Shown one piece after another: positions 1 through 5,714 of a stretch of 5,714 nucleotides of DNA; the stretch's first letter is position 1, and the number at the start of each line of letters is the position of its first letter. The notes beneath the pieces were generated by a model, which had not been told where the DNA came from, made no database searches, and was given only the letters and a program-made list of their open reading frames with translations. The position numbers were made by a program, and so were the translations under genes. Location of the stretch: NCBI GenBank assembly GCA_900769035.1, contig CAAGFD010000016.1:1-5714 (forward strand), in the 5' to 3' direction. This stretch comes from Bacteroidales bacterium. Lineage in GTDB: Bacteria; Bacteroidota; Bacteroidia; Bacteroidales; Paludibacteraceae.

Positions 1-39
1 CAAAACACACGTTTTTGGAGTAGATAAAACATGTATTAG
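1..39. other. Contig edge upstream of the operon, no supported gene
   Basis: The three plus-strand frames meet stops at 21-23, 25-27 and 77-79. One of them could carry the last few codons of an upstream gene, but there is too little sequence to recognise. A stop at 21-23 or 25-27 would leave the promoter elements at 40-71 free of coding sequence and is the simplest arrangement. Confidence 0.3.
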
Positions 40-71
40 TTTGCCATTACAAAATAAAATGATTAACTTTG
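40..71 (+). promoter_or_regulatory. Bacteroidota-type housekeeping promoter for the bactofilin operon
   Basis: TTTG at 40-43 (the -33 element) and TAACTTTG at 64-71 match the Bacteroidota consensus TTTG / TAnnTTTG, with a 20-nt spacer that fits the usual 19-21 nt. Transcription would be expected to start a few bases after 71, giving a short AT-rich leader of roughly 20 nt before the ATG at 98. No Shine-Dalgarno sequence is visible in that leader, which is normal for this phylum. The match to both elements and to the spacing is direct; promoter activity is inferred. Confidence 0.75.
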
Positions 72-97
72 CACGTTAAATAATAATAAAATCAGAT

Positions 98-484
98 ATG
101 GCAAAAGAAATTACAAATACCGGTTTAGCTCACAATGTAATAGCTTCCGGCACAAAAATTATCGGCACGATAACGGCTGATAACGACATAAGAATAGACG
201 GAAATATTGAAGGAGACATCACTTGCAAAGGCAAAATTGTAGTGGGCACCAATGGCATTATCAACGGTAAAATCATCTGTAACAATGCCGAAATAATGGG
301 AAGTATCAATGGTCAATTAATTGTCAGCGACACACTCTCATTAAAATCCACATCATCGGTTTTAGGCGAAATAAAAACCAAAGTATTGGTAATAGAGCCT
401 GAAGCTAAATTTACAGGTACTTGCGAGATGGACAACAAACAACAACAAAGTACTATTGAGCCGAAAATAGAAACTAACAAATAA
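98..484 (+). CDS. Bactofilin (polymer-forming cytoskeletal protein, DUF583 family)
   Basis: This 128-residue protein should polymerise without nucleotide into filaments that scaffold cell-envelope processes, usually at the inner face of the cytoplasmic membrane. Residues 13-111 form the bactofilin core, a right-handed beta-helix built from short Gly-punctuated rungs. Visible family hallmarks are NVIASGTKIIG (13-23), IRIDGNIEGDI (31-41), KIVVG (46-50), GIINGKI (53-59), a Leu/Lys/Thr rung near 80-85, and the closing IEP...FTGTCEM (99-111). Residues 1-12 are a short polar tail, and 112-128 are a Gln/Lys-rich, probably disordered tail; neither is an obvious membrane anchor. The length is typical of small bactofilins. 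The ATG at 98 is chosen because it lies about 26 nt after a good promoter and gives the expected short N-terminal tail. In many bacteria bactofilins sit beside M23 peptidases; the upstream neighbour here is off the contig. The fumarase gene follows after 24 nt. The family call is firm, but the cellular role in this organism is not known. Confidence 0.95.
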   Translation: MAKEITNTGLAHNVIASGTKIIGTITADNDIRIDGNIEGDITCKGKIVVGTNGIINGKIICNNAEIMGSINGQLIVSDTLSLKSTSSVLGEIKTKVLVIEPEAKFTGTCEMDNKQQQSTIEPKIETNK

Positions 485-508
485 TAAACATAATTAAATC
501 ACCTTATC

Positions 509-2140
509 ATGGAAGAATTTCATTATCAACCTCTTTTCCCATTAGGAGAAGACAAGACAAACTATTATCTCCTCACCAAAGATTATGTATCGGTGAGTGA
601 ATTTGAAGGTAATCCGATATTAAAAGTTGCTCCGGAAGGATTGACATTAATGGCACAAACTGCATTCCGCGATGTATCTTTCTTACTTCGTGAAGAGCAT
701 AACAAGCAAGTTGCCAAGATATTAGACGACCCAGAAGCGAGTGATAACGACAAATATGTGGCTCTTACCTTCTTACGCAATGCGGAAGTAGCAGCAAAAG
801 GTCAACTTCCTCTTTGCCAAGATACAGGTACTGCTATCATTCATGGAGAGAAAGGACAACAAGTATGGACGGGCTATTGCGATGAAGAGGCACTTTCTAA
901 AGGAGTATATAACACATATACCAAAGAAAACCTTCGTTACTCTCAGAATGCTCCTCTAAATATGTATGATGAGGTTAACACAAAATGTAATCTGCCTGCA
1001 CAAATCGATATTGAAGCAACGGAAGGTATGGAATATAAATTCCTTTGCGTAACTAAAGGTGGCGGATCTGCGAACAAGACTTATCTCTATCAAGAGACAA
1101 AAGCAATATTAAATCCTAAGACTCTTGTTCCTTTCCTCATCGAAAAGATTAAGACATTAGGAACAGCAGCATGTCCTCCTTACCATATCGCATTCTGTAT
1201 TGGTGGTACATCTGCCGAGAAAAACTTATTAACTGTAAAATTGGCATCCACACACTATTATGATGAACTCCCTACAACCGGAAACGAATACGGACGTGCA
1301 TTCCGTGATATAGAGTTGGAAAAAGAAGTATTGGAAGAGGCAAACAGAATAGGACTCGGAGCTCAATTCGGTGGTAAATATCTTGCACACGATATACGCA
1401 TTGTACGTATGCCACGCCACGGTGCTTCTTGCCCTATAGGTATGGGTGTCAGCTGCTCTGCCGACAGAAACATCAAATGTAAAATAAACAAAGACGGTAT
1501 TTGGATTGAGAAATTAGACGATATGCCATCACGCCATATTCCAGAAAGATTACGCAATGCAGGAGAAGGCGATGCTGTTAAAATCGACTTGAACCAACCA
1601 ATGTCTGAAATTTTAAAAGAGTTAACCAAATATCCAGTATCTACAAGATTGTCATTAAACGGCACCATTATCGTAGGTCGCGACATTGCACATGCTCGTA
1701 TTAAAGAGCGTTTAGACCGTGGAGAAGCAATGCCTGAATATTTGAAGAACCACCCTATTTATTATGCAGGTCCTGCAAAAACTCCTGCAGGAATGCCTTG
1801 TGGCTCAATGGGACCAACTACAGCAGGACGTATGGACCCATATGTAGATTTATTCCAAGACCATGGTGGTAGCATGATAATGCTTGCAAAAGGTAACCGT
1901 TCACAACAAGTAACCGATGCTTGTAAGAAACATGGTGGCTTCTACCTCGGCTCTATTGGTGGTCCTGCCGCTATTTTAGCTCAAAACAACATCAAGAGCA
2001 TTGAGTGTGTAGAGTATCCGGAATTGGGTATGGAAGCTATCTGGAAAATTGAAGTAGTTGATTTCCCTGCATTTATCCTTGTTGATGATAAAGGTAACGA
2101 CTTCTTCAAACAACTTAAGCCAAGATGCGCTTGCAAATAA
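509..2140 (+). CDS. fumA: Fumarate hydratase, class I (iron-sulfur, single chain)
   Basis: It catalyses the reversible hydration of fumarate to (S)-malate in the cytoplasm, in the TCA cycle or, in fermenting Bacteroidales, in the reverse direction toward fumarate and succinate. The 543 residues match the usual full length of one-chain class I fumarases (alpha domain about 1-350, beta domain about 365-543). Three cysteines, C103 (LCQDTG), C222 (ACPPYH) and C316 (GVSCSADRN), have the spacing of the 4Fe-4S ligands in the Leishmania enzyme (119 and 94 residues). With the same offset, D105, R143, G186, H304 (PRHGAS), R391 (GRDIAH), T437 and R441 (PTTAGRM) and K461 (AKGNRS) line up with known active-site residues, so the enzyme looks intact. 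The oxygen-labile cluster fits an anaerobe. Extra cysteines (C230, C308 and C540/C542 near the C-terminus) are not assigned. The ATG at 509 has no Shine-Dalgarno sequence, and no separate promoter was found in the 24-nt gap, so transcription with the bactofilin gene is likely. Tartrate dehydratase is a related fold, but the length and motifs favour fumarase. Confidence 0.96.
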   Translation: MEEFHYQPLFPLGEDKTNYYLLTKDYVSVSEFEGNPILKVAPEGLTLMAQTAFRDVSFLLREEHNKQVAKILDDPEASDNDKYVALTFLRNAEVAAKGQLPLCQDTGTAIIHGEKGQQVWTGYCDEEALSKGVYNTYTKENLRYSQNAPLNMYDEVNTKCNLPAQIDIEATEGMEYKFLCVTKGGGSANKTYLYQETKAILNPKTLVPFLIEKIKTLGTAACPPYHIAFCIGGTSAEKNLLTVKLASTHYYDELPTTGNEYGRAFRDIELEKEVLEEANRIGLGAQFGGKYLAHDIRIVRMPRHGASCPIGMGVSCSADRNIKCKINKDGIWIEKLDDMPSRHIPERLRNAGEGDAVKIDLNQPMSEILKELTKYPVSTRLSLNGTIIVGRDIAHARIKERLDRGEAMPEYLKNHPIYYAGPAKTPAGMPCGSMGPTTAGRMDPYVDLFQDHGGSMIMLAKGNRSQQVTDACKKHGGFYLGSIGGPAAILAQNNIKSIECVEYPELGMEAIWKIEVVDFPAFILVDDKGNDFFKQLKPRCACK

Positions 2141-2146
2141 CATACG

Positions 2147-2857
2147 ATGAAAAAGCAAATTCCTAACATTATTACACTTTGCAATCAATTATCAGGAATA
2201 ATAGCTTTAATATTTGCATATAACGAAAATTTCTCAAATGCGCTCCTATTCCTTTTGATAGGAGCCGCATTTGATTTTTGTGACGGAGCTACTGCCAGAT
2301 TACTTAAAGTGAGCTCAAATATCGGCAAAGAACTCGATTCTTTGGCAGATATGATTACCTTCGGTTTAGTGCCGGGAATGGTAATTTACAGAGTGTTATG
2401 TATCCAATGCGATGGCAATTCAAATTTTATTTATCAAATAATTCCTTATCTCGGATTTATCATCACATTGGCGTCGGCTTACAGATTAGCCAAATTCAAC
2501 ATCGACGAGCGACAAACATCCTCATTTATCGGGCTTGCCACTCCGGCAAATGCTATTTTCTGGTTAGGACTTTCTGTTAGTTACAATAATTTACTTCTAC
2601 AAATTCCTCATTGGGCAATCTTGATATTAGTAATTATTTTTTCTTCCCTTCTCATAAGTGAAATTCCGATGTTCTCATTAAAATTTCACAATTTTAAATG
2701 GAAAGAAAACATTATCAGATACGTCTTCTTAATAGGGATAATTGTTTTAGGTGTAATATTTCAAATTAATGCCTTGCCGATAATAATCCTTTGGTATATA
2801 TTATTGGCTATCATCGACAACATTATTTCTCGAAAGAAAATCAATGCAATAAAATAA
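2147..2857 (+). CDS. pssA: CDP-diacylglycerol-serine O-phosphatidyltransferase (PssA, membrane)
   Basis: It transfers the phosphatidyl group from CDP-diacylglycerol to L-serine, giving phosphatidylserine (the precursor of phosphatidylethanolamine) and CMP, within the inner membrane. The CDP-alcohol phosphatidyltransferase signature is complete: D43, D46-G47, A50-R51, then eight residues, G60, D64 and D68 (pattern DxxDGxxAR-x8-GxxxDxxxD). The four Asp residues bind the divalent metals and catalyse the reaction. Serine specificity is inferred from the N-terminal KKQIPNIIT, the KELDSLADMITFG context, and the later AYRLAKFN (111-118) and GLATPANA (129-136) stretches, which are typical of PssA rather than PgsA. 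About eight hydrophobic segments are visible, near 8-26, 30-45, 69-86, 95-113, 128-147, 154-171, 190-207 and 209-227. The 236-residue length is normal for this type. The start lies 6 nt after the fumarase stop, so the two are co-transcribed and perhaps translationally coupled. The usual partner, phosphatidylserine decarboxylase, is not in the window. Confidence 0.93.
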   Translation: MKKQIPNIITLCNQLSGIIALIFAYNENFSNALLFLLIGAAFDFCDGATARLLKVSSNIGKELDSLADMITFGLVPGMVIYRVLCIQCDGNSNFIYQIIPYLGFIITLASAYRLAKFNIDERQTSSFIGLATPANAIFWLGLSVSYNNLLLQIPHWAILILVIIFSSLLISEIPMFSLKFHNFKWKENIIRYVFLIGIIVLGVIFQINALPIIILWYILLAIIDNIISRKKINAIK

Positions 2858-2892
2858 AATTCATCGTTCATCATATTTGCATATAAATATAT

Positions 2893-2930
2893 AAGACTGA
2901 CACTTCACACAAAGTATCAGTCTTTTTTTT
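2893..2930 (+). terminator. Intrinsic terminator of the bactofilin-fumarase-pssA unit
   Basis: A 13-bp hairpin with one C-A mismatch: the arm AAGACTGACACTT (2893-2905) pairs with AAGTATCAGTCTT (2912-2924) around the loop CACACA. It runs straight into a tract of eight T (2923-2930). It lies 36 nt after the pssA stop. On the opposite strand the tail is a mixed A/T run, so it should act mainly on plus-strand transcripts. Confidence 0.9.
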
Positions 2931-2987
2931 ACATTGAAAGAGATTATACTTTAAGCATCAATAGTGAAACAATGTACTTACGGCAAT

Positions 2988-3026
2988 AAAAAAGCAAGAG
3001 CCTAAAAAAATTCAGACTCTTGCTTT
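2988..3026 (-). terminator. Intrinsic terminator of the large repeat-protein gene
   Basis: On the plus strand AAAGCAAGAGCCT (2991-3003) pairs with AGACTCTTGCTTT (3014-3026), giving 13 positions with one mismatch around a 10-nt A-rich loop. Read on the minus strand, the hairpin is followed by six U (complement of 2988-2993), then A and UU. It lies 22 nt after the TAG stop at 3049-3051. In the plus direction the tail is TTTATTATTA, a weaker tract, so some bidirectional activity is possible. Confidence 0.88.
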
Positions 3027-3048
3027 ATTATTATGACACAATATTAAA

Positions 3049-5700
3049 CTATCTGATGAATTTACCGCTTAATACTACTTTTTTATTGTAAATAAATACG
3101 TAGATGTAGCATTGATGTTTCTCTTCGAAATAGAGAATTGTACCACCCTCATGGTCTTCTTTGATATTATCATTAGGGTCTACAAGACCGACTTTAGCGG
3201 AGCGGATACATAATCCATCGGTTTGATATATTCTTACTATAACATTATCTCTAATAGAAGAGGCTTTATAATAACCATCACCGAGTTCGGTCCATTTAAC
3301 GTCATCCATAGATGGTTTTTCACCCGGATTAATATCAGTAGTCTTGAAATGAACTCTATACTCTCCTACTGATCCATCTTCAGCCTCCACGTAGATATAA
3401 GAGATATCATCTATTGTACCCATAGTTACGTCTACAATCTGACTCTCTTCTGATTTAATGCCTTCGAGAGTAGGTAATAACGAGCCATGGAATAGGTAAT
3501 ATGTATAATCGAATTGTGTAGGCGAGAAGTTATCGATAGAGACTCCGTTCACAAGTATATCACTCAGCAATGTATTGTTACTCAATAAAATCTCGAAAGT
3601 AATAACGTATGCATTAATAGCAACGCCATCTTCGGCAATAACTGTGATTACAATCTCTTCGGAATGAGTTTGAGTAACTGTTACCGTTTGTGTAGGCAAT
3701 GCTTTTTCGAAAATCACATCTTCCGCTTTAGGTAATTGACTCTCTTTAGTGCCGATAGGGAATGTAATATGGTAAGTAAATACCAAAGAGTCGAAGTCAT
3801 TAATCAATCCTTTTACATTAAGATTTCTCAGATAAGCATTATCGCTCAGGCGAACGGAGAAGTTTAGTTGATATTCATTTATCACCAATTCGTTTTGAGA
3901 AACCACGGTAATAGTAGTAGTACCATGAACGGTATCGCCATCTATAGTAATGCTTGAATAGTCGGCAACCACACCCTCATAAGTAATTTCAGGCAGTACC
4001 TCTGTACCATAAGGGAATACTATATTATACACATTAGTTTCCGGGTTGAAATCAGAGTCGGCAGTAAACGATTTTGCGGAAGTAGATATCAGTTCACCAC
4101 CGATATAAATAGCTTTAAGTTGTGCATTGTCGCTTTTCTCAATTCTGAAGTAGACTCTATATTCGGTAGTGGAAATTCCATCTTCTGCAGTAACAACAAT
4201 TTTTGCCGTATCGGCAAGAGAAGATGCAGGGATATAATTAGCGTATTGCACATCCGGTTCGGAGAATATCCATGCGATATGAGGCACTTGAGTAGAGCCG
4301 TAAGGCATCGTTATTTCATAAGAGAATATCTCCATATCGAAATTAGCAATCGGATTACCTGCTACAGAAATCATTGAGAGGTATGAATTAGTGGATTTAG
4401 CTACAGAGAAGTGGATGATATATCTGTTAATAGAACCGTTTTCTGCAGTTACAGTAAATATCAAATCACCTTTAACGCCGCCACTTATAGTGTCTACAGT
4501 TTGATAAGCATCACCAGGCAACCATTCTACTAAAGGCAATTTGGTAGTACCTATCGGCAATTCAATATAATATTGATAAACATCAGCGTCATAAGCAGTA
4601 TATTCCGCTCCGTTAATAAATATCTTAGCCAAAGTATCCACACTCGATAAGATTCGGTGGAATGTGATAGTATAAGTATTTACTATGGTAGTATCTTCGG
4701 CTTTGACTACAATAGTAGCCGTACCGTTTACATTTTCCGTAGCGAAATAATTGATAGTCTGCCATTGATCGCCTTGGGTCCATGTCACTTCCGGAACTAT
4801 TTCGGTACCGATTGGTAAATCCACGGTATAAGAATATTTTCCCGGAGCAAAATCAGGGAGAGAGACACCATTTACTCCCAAAGCAGAGAGTTGTGCATTT
4901 TGTGAGAGAAGTACTATGTAATTCAGCACATATACGTTAGCATAAGCAGTATCTTGTGCGGTAACATAAATCTCAACGCGATTATCGCTTTCCACCAATC
5001 TTACCGTTTGATATTCATCGCCTTCTACATAGGTAATCTCAGGCATCACCCTTGTTCCTATAGGTAATGTAATATTGTACATAAATACGTTAGGGTTAAA
5101 ATCGGCAGAAGAGGTATACCCTACTCCATTAACGACGAGAGGATTACCATCGACATTAATCATTGACAGCGTATTGACCTCTGACAAGAGAAGGTTAAAG
5201 TATATATTATAATCTCTTTCGGTACCATCACCCGCAATTACATGGATATTAGCTGTATCATTGATAGCGCCGGCATCAACAGTAATTTGTTGATTATCTG
5301 CACCCGGAACAATAGTTATTGTTGGCAATGATGTAGTACCTATCGGAAGGTCGATTTGATAATAGGTATCATTTTTATCAAATCCCGGAAGAGGGGTACC
5401 ATCGAGAAGAATATTTTCTATTGTATTGATATGAGAAGCCGAATAGTTGATATCTATTGTATAAGTACGAGTAGAATTATCTTCTGCTGTTACTACAAGG
5501 GTTACCAAAGTATCGGTAATGGTTGTCTCTACCGACTGATAAGCATCGGCGGTCTGATAAGAGACGGTAATATTTTCATCTACCGATTTTTTCTCATATG
5601 CATATTGTAGAATATCTGGATTAAATCCACTTATCGATACATAATTTATAGCTATATCGTTCAGGTTGTTATTAGCCGACAGCTGAGGAGTAAACGACAA
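3049..5700 (-). CDS. Large repeat protein with cadherin-like beta-sandwich domains, N-terminus missing
   Basis: Probably a secreted or cell-surface stalk or adhesin-like protein; no enzymatic domain is visible and its ligand is unknown. Of the 883 residues available (numbered from the codon at 5700-5698), about 7-787 form nine tandem units that end in an AEDG-like turn followed by a Y-x-I-x-F strand, as in cadherin-like beta-sandwich repeats. Residues 788-799 are a Pro/Gly/Asp linker, and 800-883 are a C-terminal domain resembling a type IX sorting signal. Only two cysteines occur (C831 and C864), both in that last domain. The stop is TAG at 3049-3051, followed by its own terminator. The frame stays open to the edge of the contig. 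The TTG at 5700 is only the first start-like codon inside the truncated gene, and the four codons before it come mostly from adapter sequence, so the true start, any signal peptide and possibly more repeats lie outside. The gene converges with pssA, so there is no operon link. The domain family is inferred from pattern; the repeat architecture itself is clear. Confidence 0.88.
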   Translation of the reverse strand: MSFTPQLSANNNLNDIAINYVSISGFNPDILQYAYEKKSVDENITVSYQTADAYQSVETTITDTLVTLVVTAEDNSTRTYTIDINYSASHINTIENILLDGTPLPGFDKNDTYYQIDLPIGTTSLPTITIVPGADNQQITVDAGAINDTANIHVIAGDGTERDYNIYFNLLLSEVNTLSMINVDGNPLVVNGVGYTSSADFNPNVFMYNITLPIGTRVMPEITYVEGDEYQTVRLVESDNRVEIYVTAQDTAYANVYVLNYIVLLSQNAQLSALGVNGVSLPDFAPGKYSYTVDLPIGTEIVPEVTWTQGDQWQTINYFATENVNGTATIVVKAEDTTIVNTYTITFHRILSSVDTLAKIFINGAEYTAYDADVYQYYIELPIGTTKLPLVEWLPGDAYQTVDTISGGVKGDLIFTVTAENGSINRYIIHFSVAKSTNSYLSMISVAGNPIANFDMEIFSYEITMPYGSTQVPHIAWIFSEPDVQYANYIPASSLADTAKIVVTAEDGISTTEYRVYFRIEKSDNAQLKAIYIGGELISTSAKSFTADSDFNPETNVYNIVFPYGTEVLPEITYEGVVADYSSITIDGDTVHGTTTITVVSQNELVINEYQLNFSVRLSDNAYLRNLNVKGLINDFDSLVFTYHITFPIGTKESQLPKAEDVIFEKALPTQTVTVTQTHSEEIVITVIAEDGVAINAYVITFEILLSNNTLLSDILVNGVSIDNFSPTQFDYTYYLFHGSLLPTLEGIKSEESQIVDVTMGTIDDISYIYVEAEDGSVGEYRVHFKTTDINPGEKPSMDDVKWTELGDGYYKASSIRDNVIVRIYQTDGLCIRSAKVGLVDPNDNIKEDHEGGTILYFEEKHQCYIYVFIYNKKVVLSGKFIR
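3052..3303 (-). other. C-terminal domain resembling a divergent type IX secretion (Por) sorting signal
   Basis: Residues 800-883 of the repeat protein. The features that fit are the NVIVRIYQTDGLCIRSAKV strand pair (compare the usual V-x-I-Y-D-x-x-G-x-x-V) and the ending YIYVFIYNKKVVLSGKFIR (compare the usual G-x-Y-x-V-x-I...K-x-I at the extreme C-terminus). The features that do not fit are the absence of an N-P-A entry motif, Cys instead of Gly before the YIYV strand, and a charged insert at about 840-862 (DPNDNIKEDHEGG and beyond). If it is a sorting domain, the protein would cross the outer membrane through the type IX system and have this part removed or anchored. It may instead be an uncharacterised C-terminal beta domain. 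Confidence 0.5.
3340..5682 (-). repeat. Array of nine divergent protein repeats (81-95 residues each)
   Basis: Unit limits by residue, with plus-strand coordinates: R1 7-87 (5440-5682), R2 88-171 (5188-5439), R3 172-264 (4909-5187), R4 265-350 (4651-4908), R5 351-434 (4399-4650), R6 435-521 (4138-4398), R7 522-616 (3853-4137), R8 617-705 (3586-3852), R9 706-787 (3340-3585). The shared plan is: (L/K)S-x-N-x-x-L; a short strand with V-N/D-G; F-x-P; Y-x-I-x-LPIGT; P-x-I-x-Y; GDxYQTV; a strand; (V)TAEDG; and Y-x-I-x-F. LPIGT is exact in R2-R5, FPIGT in R8, and altered in R6, R7 and R9; R1 lacks it. GDxYQT is best in R3-R5. The DNA of the units is too diverged to form obvious direct repeats, which points to old duplications held by selection on the fold. 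Confidence 0.88.
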
Positions 5701-5701
5701 A

Positions 5702-5714
5702 AGATCGGAAGAGC
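5702..5714. other. Residual Illumina adapter sequence at the contig end (non-genomic)
   Basis: The last 13 bases, AGATCGGAAGAGC, are identical to the universal start of Illumina TruSeq-type adapters. Their position exactly at the end of the window is what is expected from read-through into an untrimmed adapter. Genomic sequence therefore most likely ends at 5701 (5701 itself is A and cannot be assigned with certainty). Reading frames must not be extended through these bases. Confidence 0.93.

Noticed and set aside
2..79. 25-codon open stretch that could be the end of an upstream gene
   Set aside because: Its stop lies beyond the -7 element of a good promoter, so coding there is unlikely, and the peptide is not recognisable. 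It cannot be excluded without more sequence.
1363..1686. 107-codon open frame on the minus strand within the fumarase gene
   Set aside because: It lies fully opposite a coding sequence with intact catalytic residues, has no recognisable domain and no promoter or terminator of its own.
1976..2188. Minus-strand frames across the fumarase-pssA junction
   Set aside because: They span two well-supported plus-strand genes and encode no recognisable sequence.
2931..2987. Possible small RNA or promoter between the two terminators
   Set aside because: No TAnnTTTG element, hairpin or open frame was found in these 57 bases.
4120..4377. 85-codon open frame on the plus strand opposite the repeat protein, and a similar one at 5356-5610
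   Set aside because: Both lie opposite well-patterned repeat units, have odd composition (many Cys, Arg and Ile) and show no family resemblance. They are by-products of the repeat coding strand.
3340..5682. DNA-level tandem repeats or a CRISPR-like array
   Set aside because: The periodicity of about 250-285 bases is seen only in the protein. The DNA units are strongly diverged, with no short identical repeats and spacers.
5698..5700. TTG as the start codon of the large minus-strand protein
   Set aside because: The frame is open to the contig edge, the codon sits directly beside adapter sequence, and no signal peptide follows it. It is an internal leucine codon of a truncated gene.

Overview
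The window looks like the end of an assembled contig from a member of the Bacteroidota, probably of the order Bacteroidales. The evidence is an AT-rich sequence, a Bacteroidota-type promoter (TTTG, 20-nt spacer, TAACTTTG) at 40-71, no Shine-Dalgarno sequences before the start codons, and gene families that are common there: a short bactofilin, a one-chain iron-sulfur fumarase, an eight-helix PssA, and a long secreted-type repeat protein whose C-terminus resembles a type IX secretion signal. I cannot name a genus.

Left half (1-2930), plus strand: a promoter is followed by three closely spaced genes. They are a bactofilin (98-484), a class I fumarate hydratase (509-2140) and CDP-diacylglycerol-serine O-phosphatidyltransferase (2147-2857). 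The gaps are only 24 and 6 nt, and a strong hairpin with a U-tract lies at 2893-2930, so they are probably one transcription unit. The three proteins act in different processes: a membrane-associated scaffold polymer, the fumarate/malate step of central metabolism, and phosphatidylserine/phosphatidylethanolamine synthesis. Co-transcription here need not mean one pathway.

Middle (2858-3048): a 191-nt convergent intergenic region with one intrinsic terminator for each side. I see no gene in it.

Right half (3049-5701), minus strand: the C-terminal 883 or so residues of a large, probably surface-exposed protein. It has nine divergent repeats of about 81-95 residues that resemble cadherin-like beta-sandwich domains, followed by an 84-residue C-terminal domain that looks like a divergent type IX sorting domain. 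The N-terminus is missing. The last 13 bases (5702-5714) are identical to the start of the common Illumina adapter, so they are very likely not genomic, and the apparent TTG start at 5700 is not a real start.

No mobile element, CRISPR array, tRNA or rRNA was seen. The three metabolic and structural genes are ordinary. The repeat protein is the least explained part of the window.
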